Below, piece after piece: positions 17,113 to 28,359 of a DNA stretch of 64,000 bases. A program made the translations under genes and the position numbers. The DNA comes from Thiopontia sp964551545 (GTDB taxonomy: Bacteria > Pseudomonadota > Gammaproteobacteria > GCF-002020875): assembly GCA_964551545.1 (NCBI GenBank), contig CAZKCT010000003.1:1-64000 (forward strand), in the 5' to 3' direction. Position 1 is the stretch's first letter. Each line of letters begins with the position of its first letter. The notes beneath the pieces were generated by a model that saw only the letters and a list, made by a program, of their open reading frames with translations, searched no databases and was not told where the DNA came from.

Positions 17113-18150
17113 ATGGACGACAACCGTAAAAAGGCGCTACAAGCTGCACTGGGGCAGATTGAGCGCCAGTTTGGCAAAGGCTCCGTGATGCGTATGGGAG
17201 ATGCCAACGCCCAGCGCGACATCGATGCGGTCTCTACCGGTTCACTGGGGCTCGATATAGCGCTTGGAATCGGAGGGCTGCCACGCGGTCGAGTGGTGGA
17301 GATCTATGGACCAGAATCCTCGGGCAAGACCACACTGACGCTGCATGCAGTTGCAGAGATGCAGAAGCTGGGAGGTACAGCCGCTTTTATCGACGCGGAG
17401 CATGCACTGGATCCGATCTATGCTGGCAAGGTCGGAGTGAATGTTGATGACCTACTGGTTTCCCAGCCAGATACGGGAGAACAGGCACTGGAAATCGCAG
17501 ATATGTTGGTGCGTTCTGGTGGGGTCGATATCATCGTGATTGACTCTGTGGCTGCACTAACCCCCAAGGCTGAATTGGAAGGGGATATGGGGGATAGCCA
17601 TGTTGGGCTTCAGGCTCGGCTGATGTCTCAAGCGCTACGTAAATTGACAGCCAATATCAAACGCTCTAATACACTAGTCATCTTCATCAACCAAATTCGC
17701 ATGAAGATTGGAGTGATGTTTGGCAACCCTGAGACCACGACAGGGGGGAATGCACTGAAATTTTACTCCTCGGTCCGGCTCGATATTCGTCGCATCGGCG
17801 CCATCAAAAAAGGTGATGAGATTCTCGGTAATGATACCCGCGTCAAGGTCGTGAAGAACAAGGTTGCTCCCCCCTTTAAACAAGTCACCTTCGATATCCT
17901 CTATGGTGAAGGGATCTCGCGTGAAGGGGAGATCATCGACCTCGGTGTTGGTCAGGGCATCGTGCAGAAGTCCGGGGCTTGGTATAGCTATGGCAAGGAG
18001 CGCATTGGACAGGGCAAGGACAATGTACGTCAGTTCCTGAAAGAGCACCCGGAGATGGCGCAGGAGATCGAGCAGCAGGTACGGGCAAAATTGTTGCCGA
18101 AGAAGACAGCGCAGACTGAACAGGAAAGTGACGACAGCGCTGGAGAATGA
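17113..18150 (+). CDS. recA: Recombinase RecA
   Basis: 345 residues from the ATG at 17113; a TTG just before it is ignored. Walker A GPESSGKTTL, Walker B VDIIVIDSVAAL, the mobile loops around MSQALRKL and GNALKFYSSVRLDIRR, and the MAW-like stretch are all standard. The acidic tail ends ESDDSAGE. RecA carries out strand exchange and triggers LexA cleavage in the SOS response. recX overlaps its last 23 bases. Confidence 0.98.
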   Translation: MDDNRKKALQAALGQIERQFGKGSVMRMGDANAQRDIDAVSTGSLGLDIALGIGGLPRGRVVEIYGPESSGKTTLTLHAVAEMQKLGGTAAFIDAEHALDPIYAGKVGVNVDDLLVSQPDTGEQALEIADMLVRSGGVDIIVIDSVAALTPKAELEGDMGDSHVGLQARLMSQALRKLTANIKRSNTLVIFINQIRMKIGVMFGNPETTTGGNALKFYSSVRLDIRRIGAIKKGDEILGNDTRVKVVKNKVAPPFKQVTFDILYGEGISREGEIIDLGVGQGIVQKSGAWYSYGKERIGQGKDNVRQFLKEHPEMAQEIEQQVRAKLLPKKTAQTEQESDDSAGE

Positions 18151-18592
18151 GCCTGAGGTCTGGAACCGCGCACTCTACCTGTTGTCGCGGCGTGAGCACT
18201 CGGTAAAAGAGCTGCGAGAGAAGCTGAAGCGCAAGGGCGCTGAAGAGGAGATAATCGAACAGGTCATAGAGCGGTTATTGGAAGAGGATTGGTTGAATGA
18301 GGGGCGCTTTGCCGAGAGCTTTACCCGCTCCCGCGTAGCGAAAGGGTTAGGCCCCTACCGCATCCGCAGAGAGCTGCAGGAGCGTGGGGTGACAGGGCAG
18401 GATATCGCCAATGCGATGGAACCATTTGAGGCGCAGTGGTTCGATCTGGCGATTGAGGTGAAACAGAGAAAATATGGTGCGGAAGTCGAAGAGGATTTCC
18501 GCGAGCGCGCAAAGCAGCAGCGCTTTCTGCAGTACCGGGGATTCTCCCATGAGCAGATCAGCGTCGCAGTGGAGCATCGAAATAGTGAATAG
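18128..18592 (+). CDS. recX: Regulatory protein RecX
   Basis: 154 residues. Three-helix RecX repeats begin with ALYLLSRREHSVKELREKLKRKG, then RLLEEDWLNEGRFAESFTRSR. RecX binds RecA filaments and limits their activity. The GTG start at 18128 lies inside recA with AGGAAA immediately before it, which is tight for an RBS; no better start exists. Overlap with recA suggests coupled expression. Confidence 0.92.
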   Translation: MTTALENEPEVWNRALYLLSRREHSVKELREKLKRKGAEEEIIEQVIERLLEEDWLNEGRFAESFTRSRVAKGLGPYRIRRELQERGVTGQDIANAMEPFEAQWFDLAIEVKQRKYGAEVEEDFRERAKQQRFLQYRGFSHEQISVAVEHRNSE

Positions 18593-18628
18593 TGTTGCGT
18601 AACCGTAGAGCGTAGTGGAATAGACAAG

Positions 18629-21232
<2,604 letters not shown>

Positions 21233-21236
21233 GAAG

Positions 21237-22466
21237 ATGGCACTGATTGTTCAGAAATATGGCGGCACCTCAGTAGGCACTGTAGAGCGTATTGAAGCGG
21301 TGGCCGATAAGGTCAAGGCAAGCCGGGATCAGGGAAATCAGATCGTGGTCGTAGTCTCTGCGATGAGTGGGGAGACCAACCGTATTATTGGCCTCGCCAA
21401 GCAGATTGACCCCAACCCCACTCCACGAGAGCTTGACGTGGCAATGGCCACTGGAGAGCAGGTCACGATTGCACTACTCACCATTGCGCTGGAGAAGCGT
21501 GGTGTACCGGCACGCTCCTTTACCGGGCCGCAGGTCCGTATTCTCACCGACAGCGCTCACAACAAAGCACGCATTCTCGATATCGATGGTGAGCGTGTAC
21601 GTAATGACCTGGAAAAGGGGCGAGTGATTGTGGTCGCCGGTTTTCAAGGAATGGATCAGGATGGCAGTATCACCACACTGGGACGTGGCGGCTCTGATAC
21701 CTCTGCTGTAGCGATTGCTGCTGCAGTAAAAGCAGATGAGTGCCAGATCTACACCGACGTGGATGGGGTCTACACCACCGATCCGCGTGTGGTCCCCAAT
21801 GCGCGTCGTATGGAGCGAGTCACCTTCGAGGAGATGCTGGAGATGGCCAGCCTCGGCTCTAAGGTTCTACAGATTCGTGCCGTCGAATTTGCAGGAAAAT
21901 ACAACGTCCCCCTTCGGGTACTCTCCAGCTTTGAGGAGGGACCTGGCACACTGATTACATTTGAGGAAGAAGGCATGGAACAACCCGTCATCTCCGGCAT
22001 CGCATTCCAGCGTGATGAGGCCAAACTAACCATTCGTGGCGTCCCCGACAAGCCTGGCGTGGCCAGTCAGATTCTCTCTGCGATCTCGGATCAGAACATC
22101 GAAATCGATATGATTGTGCAGAACATCGCCAACGATGGCACCACAGACTTCACCTTCACTGTCCATCGCAATGACTATATACAAGCGATGGCCGCTCTGG
22201 AGAGAGTTGGTGGAGAGCTCGAGGCACGTGAAATCATTGGAGACGATAAGATCGTCAAAGTTTCACTGGTTGGGGTAGGGATGCGTTCCCATGCTGGCAT
22301 TGCCTCCAAGATGTTTGAGGCGCTGGCAGGAAAGGGGGTTAATATCCAGATGATCTCTACCTCTGAGATCAAGATCTCCGTGATCATTAATGAAGACTAT
22401 CTGGAGCTGGCAGTGCGCGCGCTTCATGATGCTTTTGAGCTGGAGGCGGAACCTGAGGCCGCCTAA
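21237..22466 (+). CDS. lysC: Aspartate kinase (monofunctional)
   Basis: 409 residues. Kinase domain opens ALIVQKYGGTSVG, with FQGMDQDGSITTLGRGGSDT and a DGVYTTDPR block; two ACT domains follow from about residue 265 (FQRDEAKLTIRGVPDKPGVA and SLVGVGMRSHAGIA). It phosphorylates aspartate, the first step to Lys, Thr, Met and diaminopimelate, and ACT domains usually give Lys/Thr feedback. The alaS-lysC-csrA order is common in Pseudomonas-like gammaproteobacteria. No lysine riboswitch is seen; the gene is 4 bases from alaS. Confidence 0.96.
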   Translation: MALIVQKYGGTSVGTVERIEAVADKVKASRDQGNQIVVVVSAMSGETNRIIGLAKQIDPNPTPRELDVAMATGEQVTIALLTIALEKRGVPARSFTGPQVRILTDSAHNKARILDIDGERVRNDLEKGRVIVVAGFQGMDQDGSITTLGRGGSDTSAVAIAAAVKADECQIYTDVDGVYTTDPRVVPNARRMERVTFEEMLEMASLGSKVLQIRAVEFAGKYNVPLRVLSSFEEGPGTLITFEEEGMEQPVISGIAFQRDEAKLTIRGVPDKPGVASQILSAISDQNIEIDMIVQNIANDGTTDFTFTVHRNDYIQAMAALERVGGELEAREIIGDDKIVKVSLVGVGMRSHAGIASKMFEALAGKGVNIQMISTSEIKISVIINEDYLELAVRALHDAFELEAEPEAA

Positions 22467-22541
22467 CCACCCCATTTCAATATTGCAGAACATCAAAAAA
22501 ACCTGAATTTCTAATGTTCTAGCAATTGTTTGAATGATCGG

Positions 22542-22609
22542 TATACTCTCAAGAATCAATGGCATGAAGCCGTTGGGGGAACCATACAATAATAAAATGG
22601 AGAGAGGGA
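22542..22609 (+). promoter_or_regulatory. csrA leader: -10 box and three GGA motifs
   Basis: TATACT at 22542-22547 is a likely -10. Downstream, GGA occurs at 22578-22580, 22599-22601 and 22607-22609, the last inside the ribosome-binding site (GAGAGAGGGA). GGA is the core of CsrA binding sites, so self-repression is plausible but not shown. Confidence 0.45.
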
Positions 22610-22795
22610 ATGCTGATTCTGACAAGGCGTGTCGGGGAGACCGTACGAATCGGGGATGATGTATCCATTACTGTGCTTGGGGTGAAGGGGAATCAGGTGC
22701 GAATAGGCATTGATGCACCTCGCGAAGTAGCGGTCCATCGAGAAGAGATCTATCAGAGAATCCTCAATGAAGAGAATGAACTCAACGAAGAGTAG
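22610..22795 (+). CDS. csrA: Carbon storage regulator CsrA
   Basis: 61 residues, full-length: MLILTRRVGETVRIGDDVSI, then VKGNQVRIGIDAPREVAVHREEI, with Arg44-equivalent in the RNA-binding edge. CsrA dimers bind GGA motifs in mRNA leaders and set carbon use, motility and biofilm. It is preceded by lysC and followed by tRNA-Ser, a conserved neighbourhood. Confidence 0.97.
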   Translation: MLILTRRVGETVRIGDDVSITVLGVKGNQVRIGIDAPREVAVHREEIYQRILNEENELNEE

Positions 22796-22928
22796 AATAC
22801 CACTCAAGAGAGACAAAAAAAGCGGTCGAAAGAAGCTGGATCAGCTTTACCTGACTCTCATCTGAGGGTATCCTTTGCGCCGTTTTCTGAAGCATAGAAG
22901 TCACCTTCGCTTCAATCAAACACCATCT

Positions 22929-23018
22929 GGAGAGCTGGCCGAGTGGCTGAAGGCGCGCCCCTGCTAAGGGCGTATAGGTGAAAGCTTATCGAGGGTTCGA
23001 ATCCCTCGCTCTCCGCCA
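22929..23018 (+). tRNA. tRNA-Ser, anticodon GCU
   Basis: Acceptor stem GGAGAGC (22929-22935) pairs with GCTCTCC (23008-23014), then G and an encoded CCA. The anticodon loop CTGCTAA gives anticodon GCT at 22963-22965, reading AGC and AGU. A long variable arm and GGTTCGAATCC T-loop mark a class II serine tRNA. Confidence 0.97.
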
Positions 23019-23032
23019 TTATCCAATCATCT

Positions 23033-23059
23033 AAAAAGGATCCTGCAGGATCCTTTTTT
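23033..23059 (+). terminator. Rho-independent terminator after tRNA-Ser
   Basis: AAGGATCC and GGATCCTT pair perfectly around TGCA, with A-run before and six T after. It can work in both directions. Confidence 0.9.
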
Positions 23060-23115
23060 CGGGTTCCGCACAAGTGGTCTGTCCTGTCCCCTTTGGTTAG
23101 TGGAAGAGGGGGTGT

Positions 23116-23202
23116 CCCACATGGAGTTCTTTCCGTAATTGGAAGGCTGCCATGAACCGTTTCATGATAGAGTTCGAAGATCGACTGCAGGACTTTGTTT
23201 AA
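23116..23202 (+). pseudogene. C-terminal scrap of an IS256-type transposase
   Basis: The frame ending at the TAA 23200-23202 reads NWKAAMNRFMIEFEDRLQDF, which resembles the last residues of IS256-family (Mutator-type) transposases. Upstream the match fades within about 10 codons and nothing else of a transposase is present. The following GGCAGTTACACAG (from about 23209) looks like the sequence near an IS256-type end. Identification is from memory of the family and moderate. Confidence 0.5.
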
Positions 23203-23322
23203 CCAACCACGGCAGTTACACAGTTTAAATTACTGAATCGCCCCCGATTCTCTAGACAGATTTCAGCCTCATTTCTTGGTGCTGCTGCTCACCTTCTCCG
23301 TCTTATCGATTGTCTACTTCCT

Positions 23323-23664
23323 CTACAGCAATTTTACGCCTGCTTCCCCTGATGCTCGATCCACTACAAATAGGCGTTCACAATACTCCTGTAAAGTATC
23401 GGGCGGAGTAGGGTCATCGGCACAACTACAGCCGCCAATGATGCCTGAGAAGAAAATTCCAGCCTTCACCTCTACAGAGTTCTCATGCTCGTCGATTCGA
23501 ATAATCACAGCGGAGAATGGGTCATCATGACTGACAACTGAGGTATGCTCCAATCCTTTCTGTAGTTTTAGCTGGTCGTGCGTCAACTGCTCGATAGCCT
23601 GCTTAAACGTGGCCTTGAAGTCTGCATCCAGAGGGCCTTGTGGGATCGTGTGGAGTTGAATCAT
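23323..23664 (-). CDS. Conserved protein of unknown function
   Basis: 113 residues. Opens MIQLHTIPQGPLDADF and carries a GCSCADDPTPPDTLQEYCE block with three cysteines, followed by LFVVDRASGEAGVKLL. I recognise this as the pattern of a small uncharacterised protein found in other proteobacteria, but no function is known to me. The GCSC...C cluster could bind metal; that is inference. An opposing plus-strand frame (23276-23530) looks less protein-like. Confidence 0.65.
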   Translation of the reverse strand: MIQLHTIPQGPLDADFKATFKQAIEQLTHDQLKLQKGLEHTSVVSHDDPFSAVIIRIDEHENSVEVKAGIFFSGIIGGCSCADDPTPPDTLQEYCERLFVVDRASGEAGVKLL

Positions 23665-23781
23665 TCGACTATTGTAGCAGCAGGATCACGCACAGGAGAG
23701 TACCATCGGTCAGGTCAGTGGCTATTCATTACTTCATCATTTGCTAGAATTCATCCACTGTATCATTTCAGGAATTCTCTG

Positions 23782-24276
23782 ATGAGTGAAAGTAAAAAAG
23801 TCTCCGTTCTCTTTGTCTGCATGGGCAATATCTGTCGCTCCCCGACGGCGCATGGCGTCTTTCGTAAACTGGTTGAGGATGCCGGGCTGCAGAATTCCAT
23901 TGAGGTCGATTCGGCAGGCACGCACTCCTACCATGTTGGCCACCCACCGGATGAGCGATCTCAACAGACCGCAATACGCAGAGGGCTCGATATGAGCGAT
24001 CTGCGCGCTCGTAAAGCCAAGGAGCGAGACTTCGATCGCTTTGATCTGGTGCTGGCAATGGATCGTGATAATTTCTCTATCCTGCAAGGCTATACCTCTG
24101 CAGAGAGTGCAGGGCGGCTACACCTGCTCATGGATTTTGCCTCAGATCAGTGGCGCACACGTGAGGTACCGGATCCCTATTATGGCGGTCCAAATGGCTT
24201 CGAACAGGTGTTTGATATGGTGGAAGATGCCTCACGTGGATTGCTCCAACACATCCGGGATCAATTCCAGGTTTAA
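23782..24276 (+). CDS. Low-molecular-weight protein-tyrosine-phosphatase
   Basis: 164 residues from ATG 23782 (RBS AGGAATT); the open frame extends upstream but without homology. The P-loop CMGNICRS gives nucleophile Cys and Arg of CX5R, and the general acid Asp lies in VPDPYYGG. Members remove phosphate from tyrosine or arginine on proteins, sometimes in exopolysaccharide control; no such genes are near. It converges on rne with a shared terminator. Confidence 0.93.
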   Translation: MSESKKVSVLFVCMGNICRSPTAHGVFRKLVEDAGLQNSIEVDSAGTHSYHVGHPPDERSQQTAIRRGLDMSDLRARKAKERDFDRFDLVLAMDRDNFSILQGYTSAESAGRLHLLMDFASDQWRTREVPDPYYGGPNGFEQVFDMVEDASRGLLQHIRDQFQV

Positions 24277-24304
24277 CCCATCGCTTCACTCAAGCCACAC
24301 CATA

Positions 24305-24331
24305 AAAAAGGGCTCCTGCTGGAGCCCTTTT
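24305..24331. terminator. Bidirectional terminator between the phosphatase gene and rne
   Basis: AAAAGGGCTCC and GGAGCCCTTTT pair fully around TGCT. The A-run and T-run allow it to serve both converging genes. Confidence 0.9.
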
Positions 24332-24339
24332 CTTTTTCT

Positions 24340-26790
24340 TTACCCTTCACTTCCGCTACTGGTTGGAGCAGCAGGGGGTGGGGTTGGCTTGGGTTTATCA
24401 GTAGCCGGTCTCTTTTCTACAGCCGGAGCCGACTTCTTTTCTGTAGCGGCTGGGGCCGGTTTTGACTTTGGTGCTGGCTGTGCAGCCTTCTCTGCCTTTG
24501 GCTTCTGCTCACCACCACTCTTTTCGCTAACAGCAGGACGCTTAGGTTTCGCCTCCTGATTGCCTTTATTGGCTGCAGGGGCAGGGCTGTTACCCTTTGG
24601 CTGAGAGGAGGAGGGCGTGTCGCTCTTATTCTGCTCGCGCTTTTGCCCCTTCTCCTCAGAACGTCTCTGCTGCGGCTTGTCGGAACGCGGCTGTGACTCT
24701 GGCTTCTTCTGTTGAGGCTTATTGCCACCGCCCTTATTGTCCTGCTGTTGCTGCTTATCCTGTTGCTGTTGTTGGCGACCCTGTTGTTGTCCCTTATTCT
24801 GCTGGGATGACTGATTACCACCACGGCCTCGCCCTCCGCGGGAGCGACGTCGCTGCCCCCCCTGGCCCTTGGATTGCTGCTGTTGCTGCTTCTCGCCATC
24901 ACCACCACCTTGACCTTGCTGACGATTGCCGCCGCGAGAGCGGTTGCCCTGCCCACCTCTGCGAGAGGGGTGTCGGCCACCACCACTACTGCGATTGCCC
25001 TGGCGATTACGGTTTCTTCCCTGGCGTTTACCGGAAGATTTCTTCTCTGGTTGCTTCTCCTTTTCCGCCTCCTTGCTACCACCGCCAAAGAGTGTTGAGA
25101 AGAGCTTCTTGATGAATGATGGGGATTCCTCACTCTTTTCGACAGCAGGCTCTTTAGCCTTCTTTTCAACTTGAGGAACCGGAGCATTCGGCATGATTTC
25201 ACGTACAGCAGGCTTATCACGCTGAACGGCGGCAGTCTCCTGCACAACATCACTCTCCGTACTCTCCTCCTCTACGACACGCTTATAGCTAGGACGGCGA
25301 TCCTGTTCCTGATCGCTATCTTTCTTGCGTGAACGCTCGATACTGTAGTGCGGAGTATCAAGTGTATGGTTCGGAATCAGCGCCACAGAGACGCCACAAC
25401 GGGATTCGATCTCAACAATGGCAGCGCGTTTCTCATTCAATAGATAAGTTGCTACCGGAATTGGAAGCTGGGCAGAGACCTGACCGGTACCTTCCTTGAG
25501 CGCCTCTTCCTGTATCAATCTCAACACTGAGAGGGCAATGGACTGTGTGCCACGAATAGTTCCCTGACCACTACAGCGTGGACAGACGTTATGGGCAGAC
25601 TCTCCCAACGAGGGGCGCAGCCGCTGACGAGACATTTCCAGCAGTCCAAAGCGAGAGATTCGCCCCACCTGAACACGGGCACGATCGTAGCGTAGTGCCT
25701 CTCTCAGGCGATTCTCCACTGCCCGCTGATTCTTGGTGGATTGCATATCGATAAAATCGATCACCACAAGACCGCCACTGTCACGAAGACGGAGTTGACG
25801 GGCAATTTCATCTGCTGCTTCCAGGTTGGCGTTGAGGGCCGTCTCCTCAATATTACTTCCCTTGGTGGCGCGCGCCGAGTTGATATCAATCGAGATCAGT
25901 GCCTCGGTCGGGTCGATTACAATGGAGCCACCCGATGGGAGGCGTACCTCGCGCTGGAAAGCGGACTCCAGTTGGCTCTCAATCTGAAAACGGGTGAAGA
26001 TGGGCGTCTCGTCCTGATAGCGTTTCAGCTTTTTCAGGTTATGCGGCATTACCCGTGACATGAACTCATGCGCCGTGTAGTAGGTGTCCTCATCATCGAT
26101 CAGGATCTCACCAATCTCATCACGCAGGTAGTCACGAATCGCACGAACGACAATATCGCTCTCACGATAGATCAGGAAGGGGGCGGGCTTCTCTGCGGCC
26201 TGTTCAATACTAGTCCAAATTTGATGCTGGTAGTCGAGATCCCACTGCAACTCTTCGGTGGTTTTTCCTACACCTGCGGTGCGAACGATTGCACCAGAAC
26301 CCTCAGGAATCTCCATGTCGCGCATTGCAGTCCGCAACTCTTGGCGATCTTTCCCTTCAATTCTACGTGAGATCCCTCCAGCGCGTGGATTGTTGGGCAT
26401 GTAGACAAGGTAACGACCTGCCATGCTGATGAACGTGGTGAGCGCAGCACCTTTATTGCCGCGTTCTTCCTTCTCGATCTGAACGATGACCTCTTGACCC
26501 TCTTTGATCGCATCGCTGATTGTAGGTCGCTTACCCTCTTCAAAAGCTCCTTCCTTGAAGTAGCTACGAGAGATCTCCTTGAATGGGAGAAAGCCGTGAC
26601 GCTCACAACCGTAATTGACAAAAGCAGCCTCAAGGCTCGGCTCTACACGAGTAATCTTGCCTTTGTAGAGGTTTCCTTTTTTCTTCTCGTAGGCTGCACT
26701 CTCGATATCGAGGTCATAAAGATACTGGCCATCAACCAGCGCAACACGCAACTCTTCCTGCTGAGTTGCATTCATCAAAATTCTTTTCAT
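24340..26790 (-). CDS. rne: Ribonuclease E
   Basis: 816 residues. N-terminal half: S1 domain near residues 35-120 (GNLYKGKITRVEPSLEAAFV), catalytic DNase I-like region with Asp in VVIDFIDMQSTKNQRAVE, and the Zn-link CPRCSGQGT that joins the tetramer. The C-terminal third is disordered, rich in Arg, Gly, Gln, Lys and Pro, where RNA and degradosome partners normally bind. It is shorter than the 1061 residues in E. coli, with the loss in the tail. It starts mRNA decay and processes rRNA and tRNA at the inner membrane. Confidence 0.95.
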   Translation of the reverse strand: MKRILMNATQQEELRVALVDGQYLYDLDIESAAYEKKKGNLYKGKITRVEPSLEAAFVNYGCERHGFLPFKEISRSYFKEGAFEEGKRPTISDAIKEGQEVIVQIEKEERGNKGAALTTFISMAGRYLVYMPNNPRAGGISRRIEGKDRQELRTAMRDMEIPEGSGAIVRTAGVGKTTEELQWDLDYQHQIWTSIEQAAEKPAPFLIYRESDIVVRAIRDYLRDEIGEILIDDEDTYYTAHEFMSRVMPHNLKKLKRYQDETPIFTRFQIESQLESAFQREVRLPSGGSIVIDPTEALISIDINSARATKGSNIEETALNANLEAADEIARQLRLRDSGGLVVIDFIDMQSTKNQRAVENRLREALRYDRARVQVGRISRFGLLEMSRQRLRPSLGESAHNVCPRCSGQGTIRGTQSIALSVLRLIQEEALKEGTGQVSAQLPIPVATYLLNEKRAAIVEIESRCGVSVALIPNHTLDTPHYSIERSRKKDSDQEQDRRPSYKRVVEEESTESDVVQETAAVQRDKPAVREIMPNAPVPQVEKKAKEPAVEKSEESPSFIKKLFSTLFGGGSKEAEKEKQPEKKSSGKRQGRNRNRQGNRSSGGGRHPSRRGGQGNRSRGGNRQQGQGGGDGEKQQQQQSKGQGGQRRRSRGGRGRGGNQSSQQNKGQQQGRQQQQQDKQQQQDNKGGGNKPQQKKPESQPRSDKPQQRRSEEKGQKREQNKSDTPSSSQPKGNSPAPAANKGNQEAKPKRPAVSEKSGGEQKPKAEKAAQPAPKSKPAPAATEKKSAPAVEKRPATDKPKPTPPPAAPTSSGSEG

Positions 26791-27372
26791 TTTCTGTTCT
26801 CAGTTTCCTGTGGCCGGAAAGCTGTGAGCAGAGCACAGAAGCAGAACGCTATCGCCGAACAGAAGTAGTGTAGGCAATGCCACATGGGCGCCTACGGATA
26901 TGGATAAAGTTGATATTCTTATTGAAAAACATTCAGTTATTCTTCTCTTCAGAACCTGTCAAATTCTGATTTTTTGAACCAAGTGCCTCATTGCACTTCA
27001 TTCGATCATCCATGTCTATATCAATTACTTCTGCCAAAGATGGCGATCAAAACATTTACTTCTGATCTCTCTTCAACACTGTGCTTTCGGGTAATTTTCC
27101 CTGTATCGTGATACCCACGCTGCTCATCTTATCGAGTAGGGCGTATCACTCAAATTCTATATTTTCCGGTTAAGTTTATTATTCTCTTAATCCTGCAATC
27201 CCGTGGCCACTCTTCAGTGGTCTCAGGCTGCCTCATCTGTGAATACGGAGAGTCCTCCCACAGACAATCAAATCGGACTATACCAGCGAAGCTGTTGATC
27301 TGCAATGCAATCCACAATCCCTTCATAAAAGGATGAGCATCCGCAAGAGGCAGCAGATAGAATACATCGCCT
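26791..27372. promoter_or_regulatory. 582-bp divergent region: long structured rne leader and rluC upstream region
   Basis: No gene was found. Possible RNA hairpins: GTAGGC/GCCTAC (26870-26895), AAGTGC/GCACTT (26981-26998), and a GACCACT/AGTGGCC stem near 27205-27222. E. coli rne has a long leader through which RNase E controls its own mRNA, so a similar role is likely for the part nearer rne; this is inferred from length and structure. Promoters could not be placed with confidence. Confidence 0.45.
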
Positions 27373-28359
27373 ATGTCTTCTTCGTCCCAACATTCTCAAC
27401 AAGGGCACTCGGAACAGCACCAGGTACGCCACCTGCAGATTGATGCGGAACAGGCGGGACAACGTGTTGATAACTTTCTGTTGTCACAACTAAAAGGGGT
27501 TCCCAAAAGCCGCATTTACCGAATTTTGCGAAAAGGAGAGGTTCGGGTCAACAAGAAGCGGGTCAAGCCCACTTATCGCCTACAGTCCGGAGATCTGTTG
27601 AGAATCCCACCTGTTCGGGTATCCGCACCCTCTGAGGCACCTGAGAAGCATCGCGTCCAGTGGATGGAAGAGGCAATCCTCTATGAGGATGAGGTGATTT
27701 TAGTGCTCAACAAACCCTCTGGCATTGCAGTCCATGGGGGAAGCGGAATTCAATTTGGAGTGATTGAGGGAATCCGTGCGCTTCGTGAACATTCGGACCA
27801 TTATGAGCTGGTTCACCGAATTGATCGCGCCACCTCTGGCCTACTGATCATTGCCAAAAAGCGATCTGCACTGCGTTTTCTCCACCAGGTGATTCGTGAA
27901 CAAGGGATGGAGAAGCGATATCTGGCACTGGTTGCAGGAAAGATGCGCAAGAGCCGCACGATCAATGCCTCTCTTAAAAAGAGTGTTCTCCGCTCAGGAG
28001 AGAGAATGGTCACCGTTGATCCGCAGGGTAAAGAGGCAGAGAGTCGATTCCTTCCACGTCTCAGCTGTCCAACTGCAACACTTGCTGAGGTAGAGATTGT
28101 CACCGGACGCACCCATCAGATCCGCGTCCACGGTACTCATATAGACCACCCATTGGCCGGAGATGAGCGCTATGGTGATATGGAGTTCAATCAACAGATG
28201 AAAAAGAGGGGGCTGAATCGGCTCTTCCTTCATGCTTACCAGCTCGCTTTCCCGCACCCTGTTGATGGCACCACGGTTCGATTGGAGGCACCACTTCCCA
28301 ATACGCTGGTGAAAGTGGTCGATCATTTGAAAGAGGAGGGGGGATGCAAAACGCTATAA
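27373..28359 (+). CDS. rluC: 23S rRNA pseudouridine synthase RluC
   Basis: 328 residues. An S4 RNA-binding domain (AGQRVDNFLLSQLKGVPKSR) precedes the RluA-type catalytic domain with the active Asp in HRIDRATSGLL and the VTGRTHQIRVH motif. RluC modifies three uridines in 23S rRNA. It is divergent from rne, as in E. coli. The HAD phosphatase overlaps its last 16 bases. Confidence 0.95.
   Translation: MSSSSQHSQQGHSEQHQVRHLQIDAEQAGQRVDNFLLSQLKGVPKSRIYRILRKGEVRVNKKRVKPTYRLQSGDLLRIPPVRVSAPSEAPEKHRVQWMEEAILYEDEVILVLNKPSGIAVHGGSGIQFGVIEGIRALREHSDHYELVHRIDRATSGLLIIAKKRSALRFLHQVIREQGMEKRYLALVAGKMRKSRTINASLKKSVLRSGERMVTVDPQGKEAESRFLPRLSCPTATLAEVEIVTGRTHQIRVHGTHIDHPLAGDERYGDMEFNQQMKKRGLNRLFLHAYQLAFPHPVDGTTVRLEAPLPNTLVKVVDHLKEEGGCKTL

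Noticed and set aside
21233..21240. Lysine riboswitch before lysC
   Set aside because: Only 4 bases separate alaS and lysC, leaving no room for one.
23276..23530. 84-codon plus-strand frame
   Set aside because: It lies opposite the more protein-like 113-residue conserved gene at 23323-23664 and lacks an RBS.
24601..24960. Tandem repeat or CRISPR-like array in the rne tail region
   Set aside because: The repeats are codon-level CTG/TTG runs for Gln and Arg, with no regular spacer pattern. No CRISPR array was seen anywhere in the window.
24417..25253. Long minus-strand frame overlapping the rne tail
   Set aside because: It is a shifted reading of the repetitive Arg/Gln-coding DNA of rne and has no independent start signal or family.
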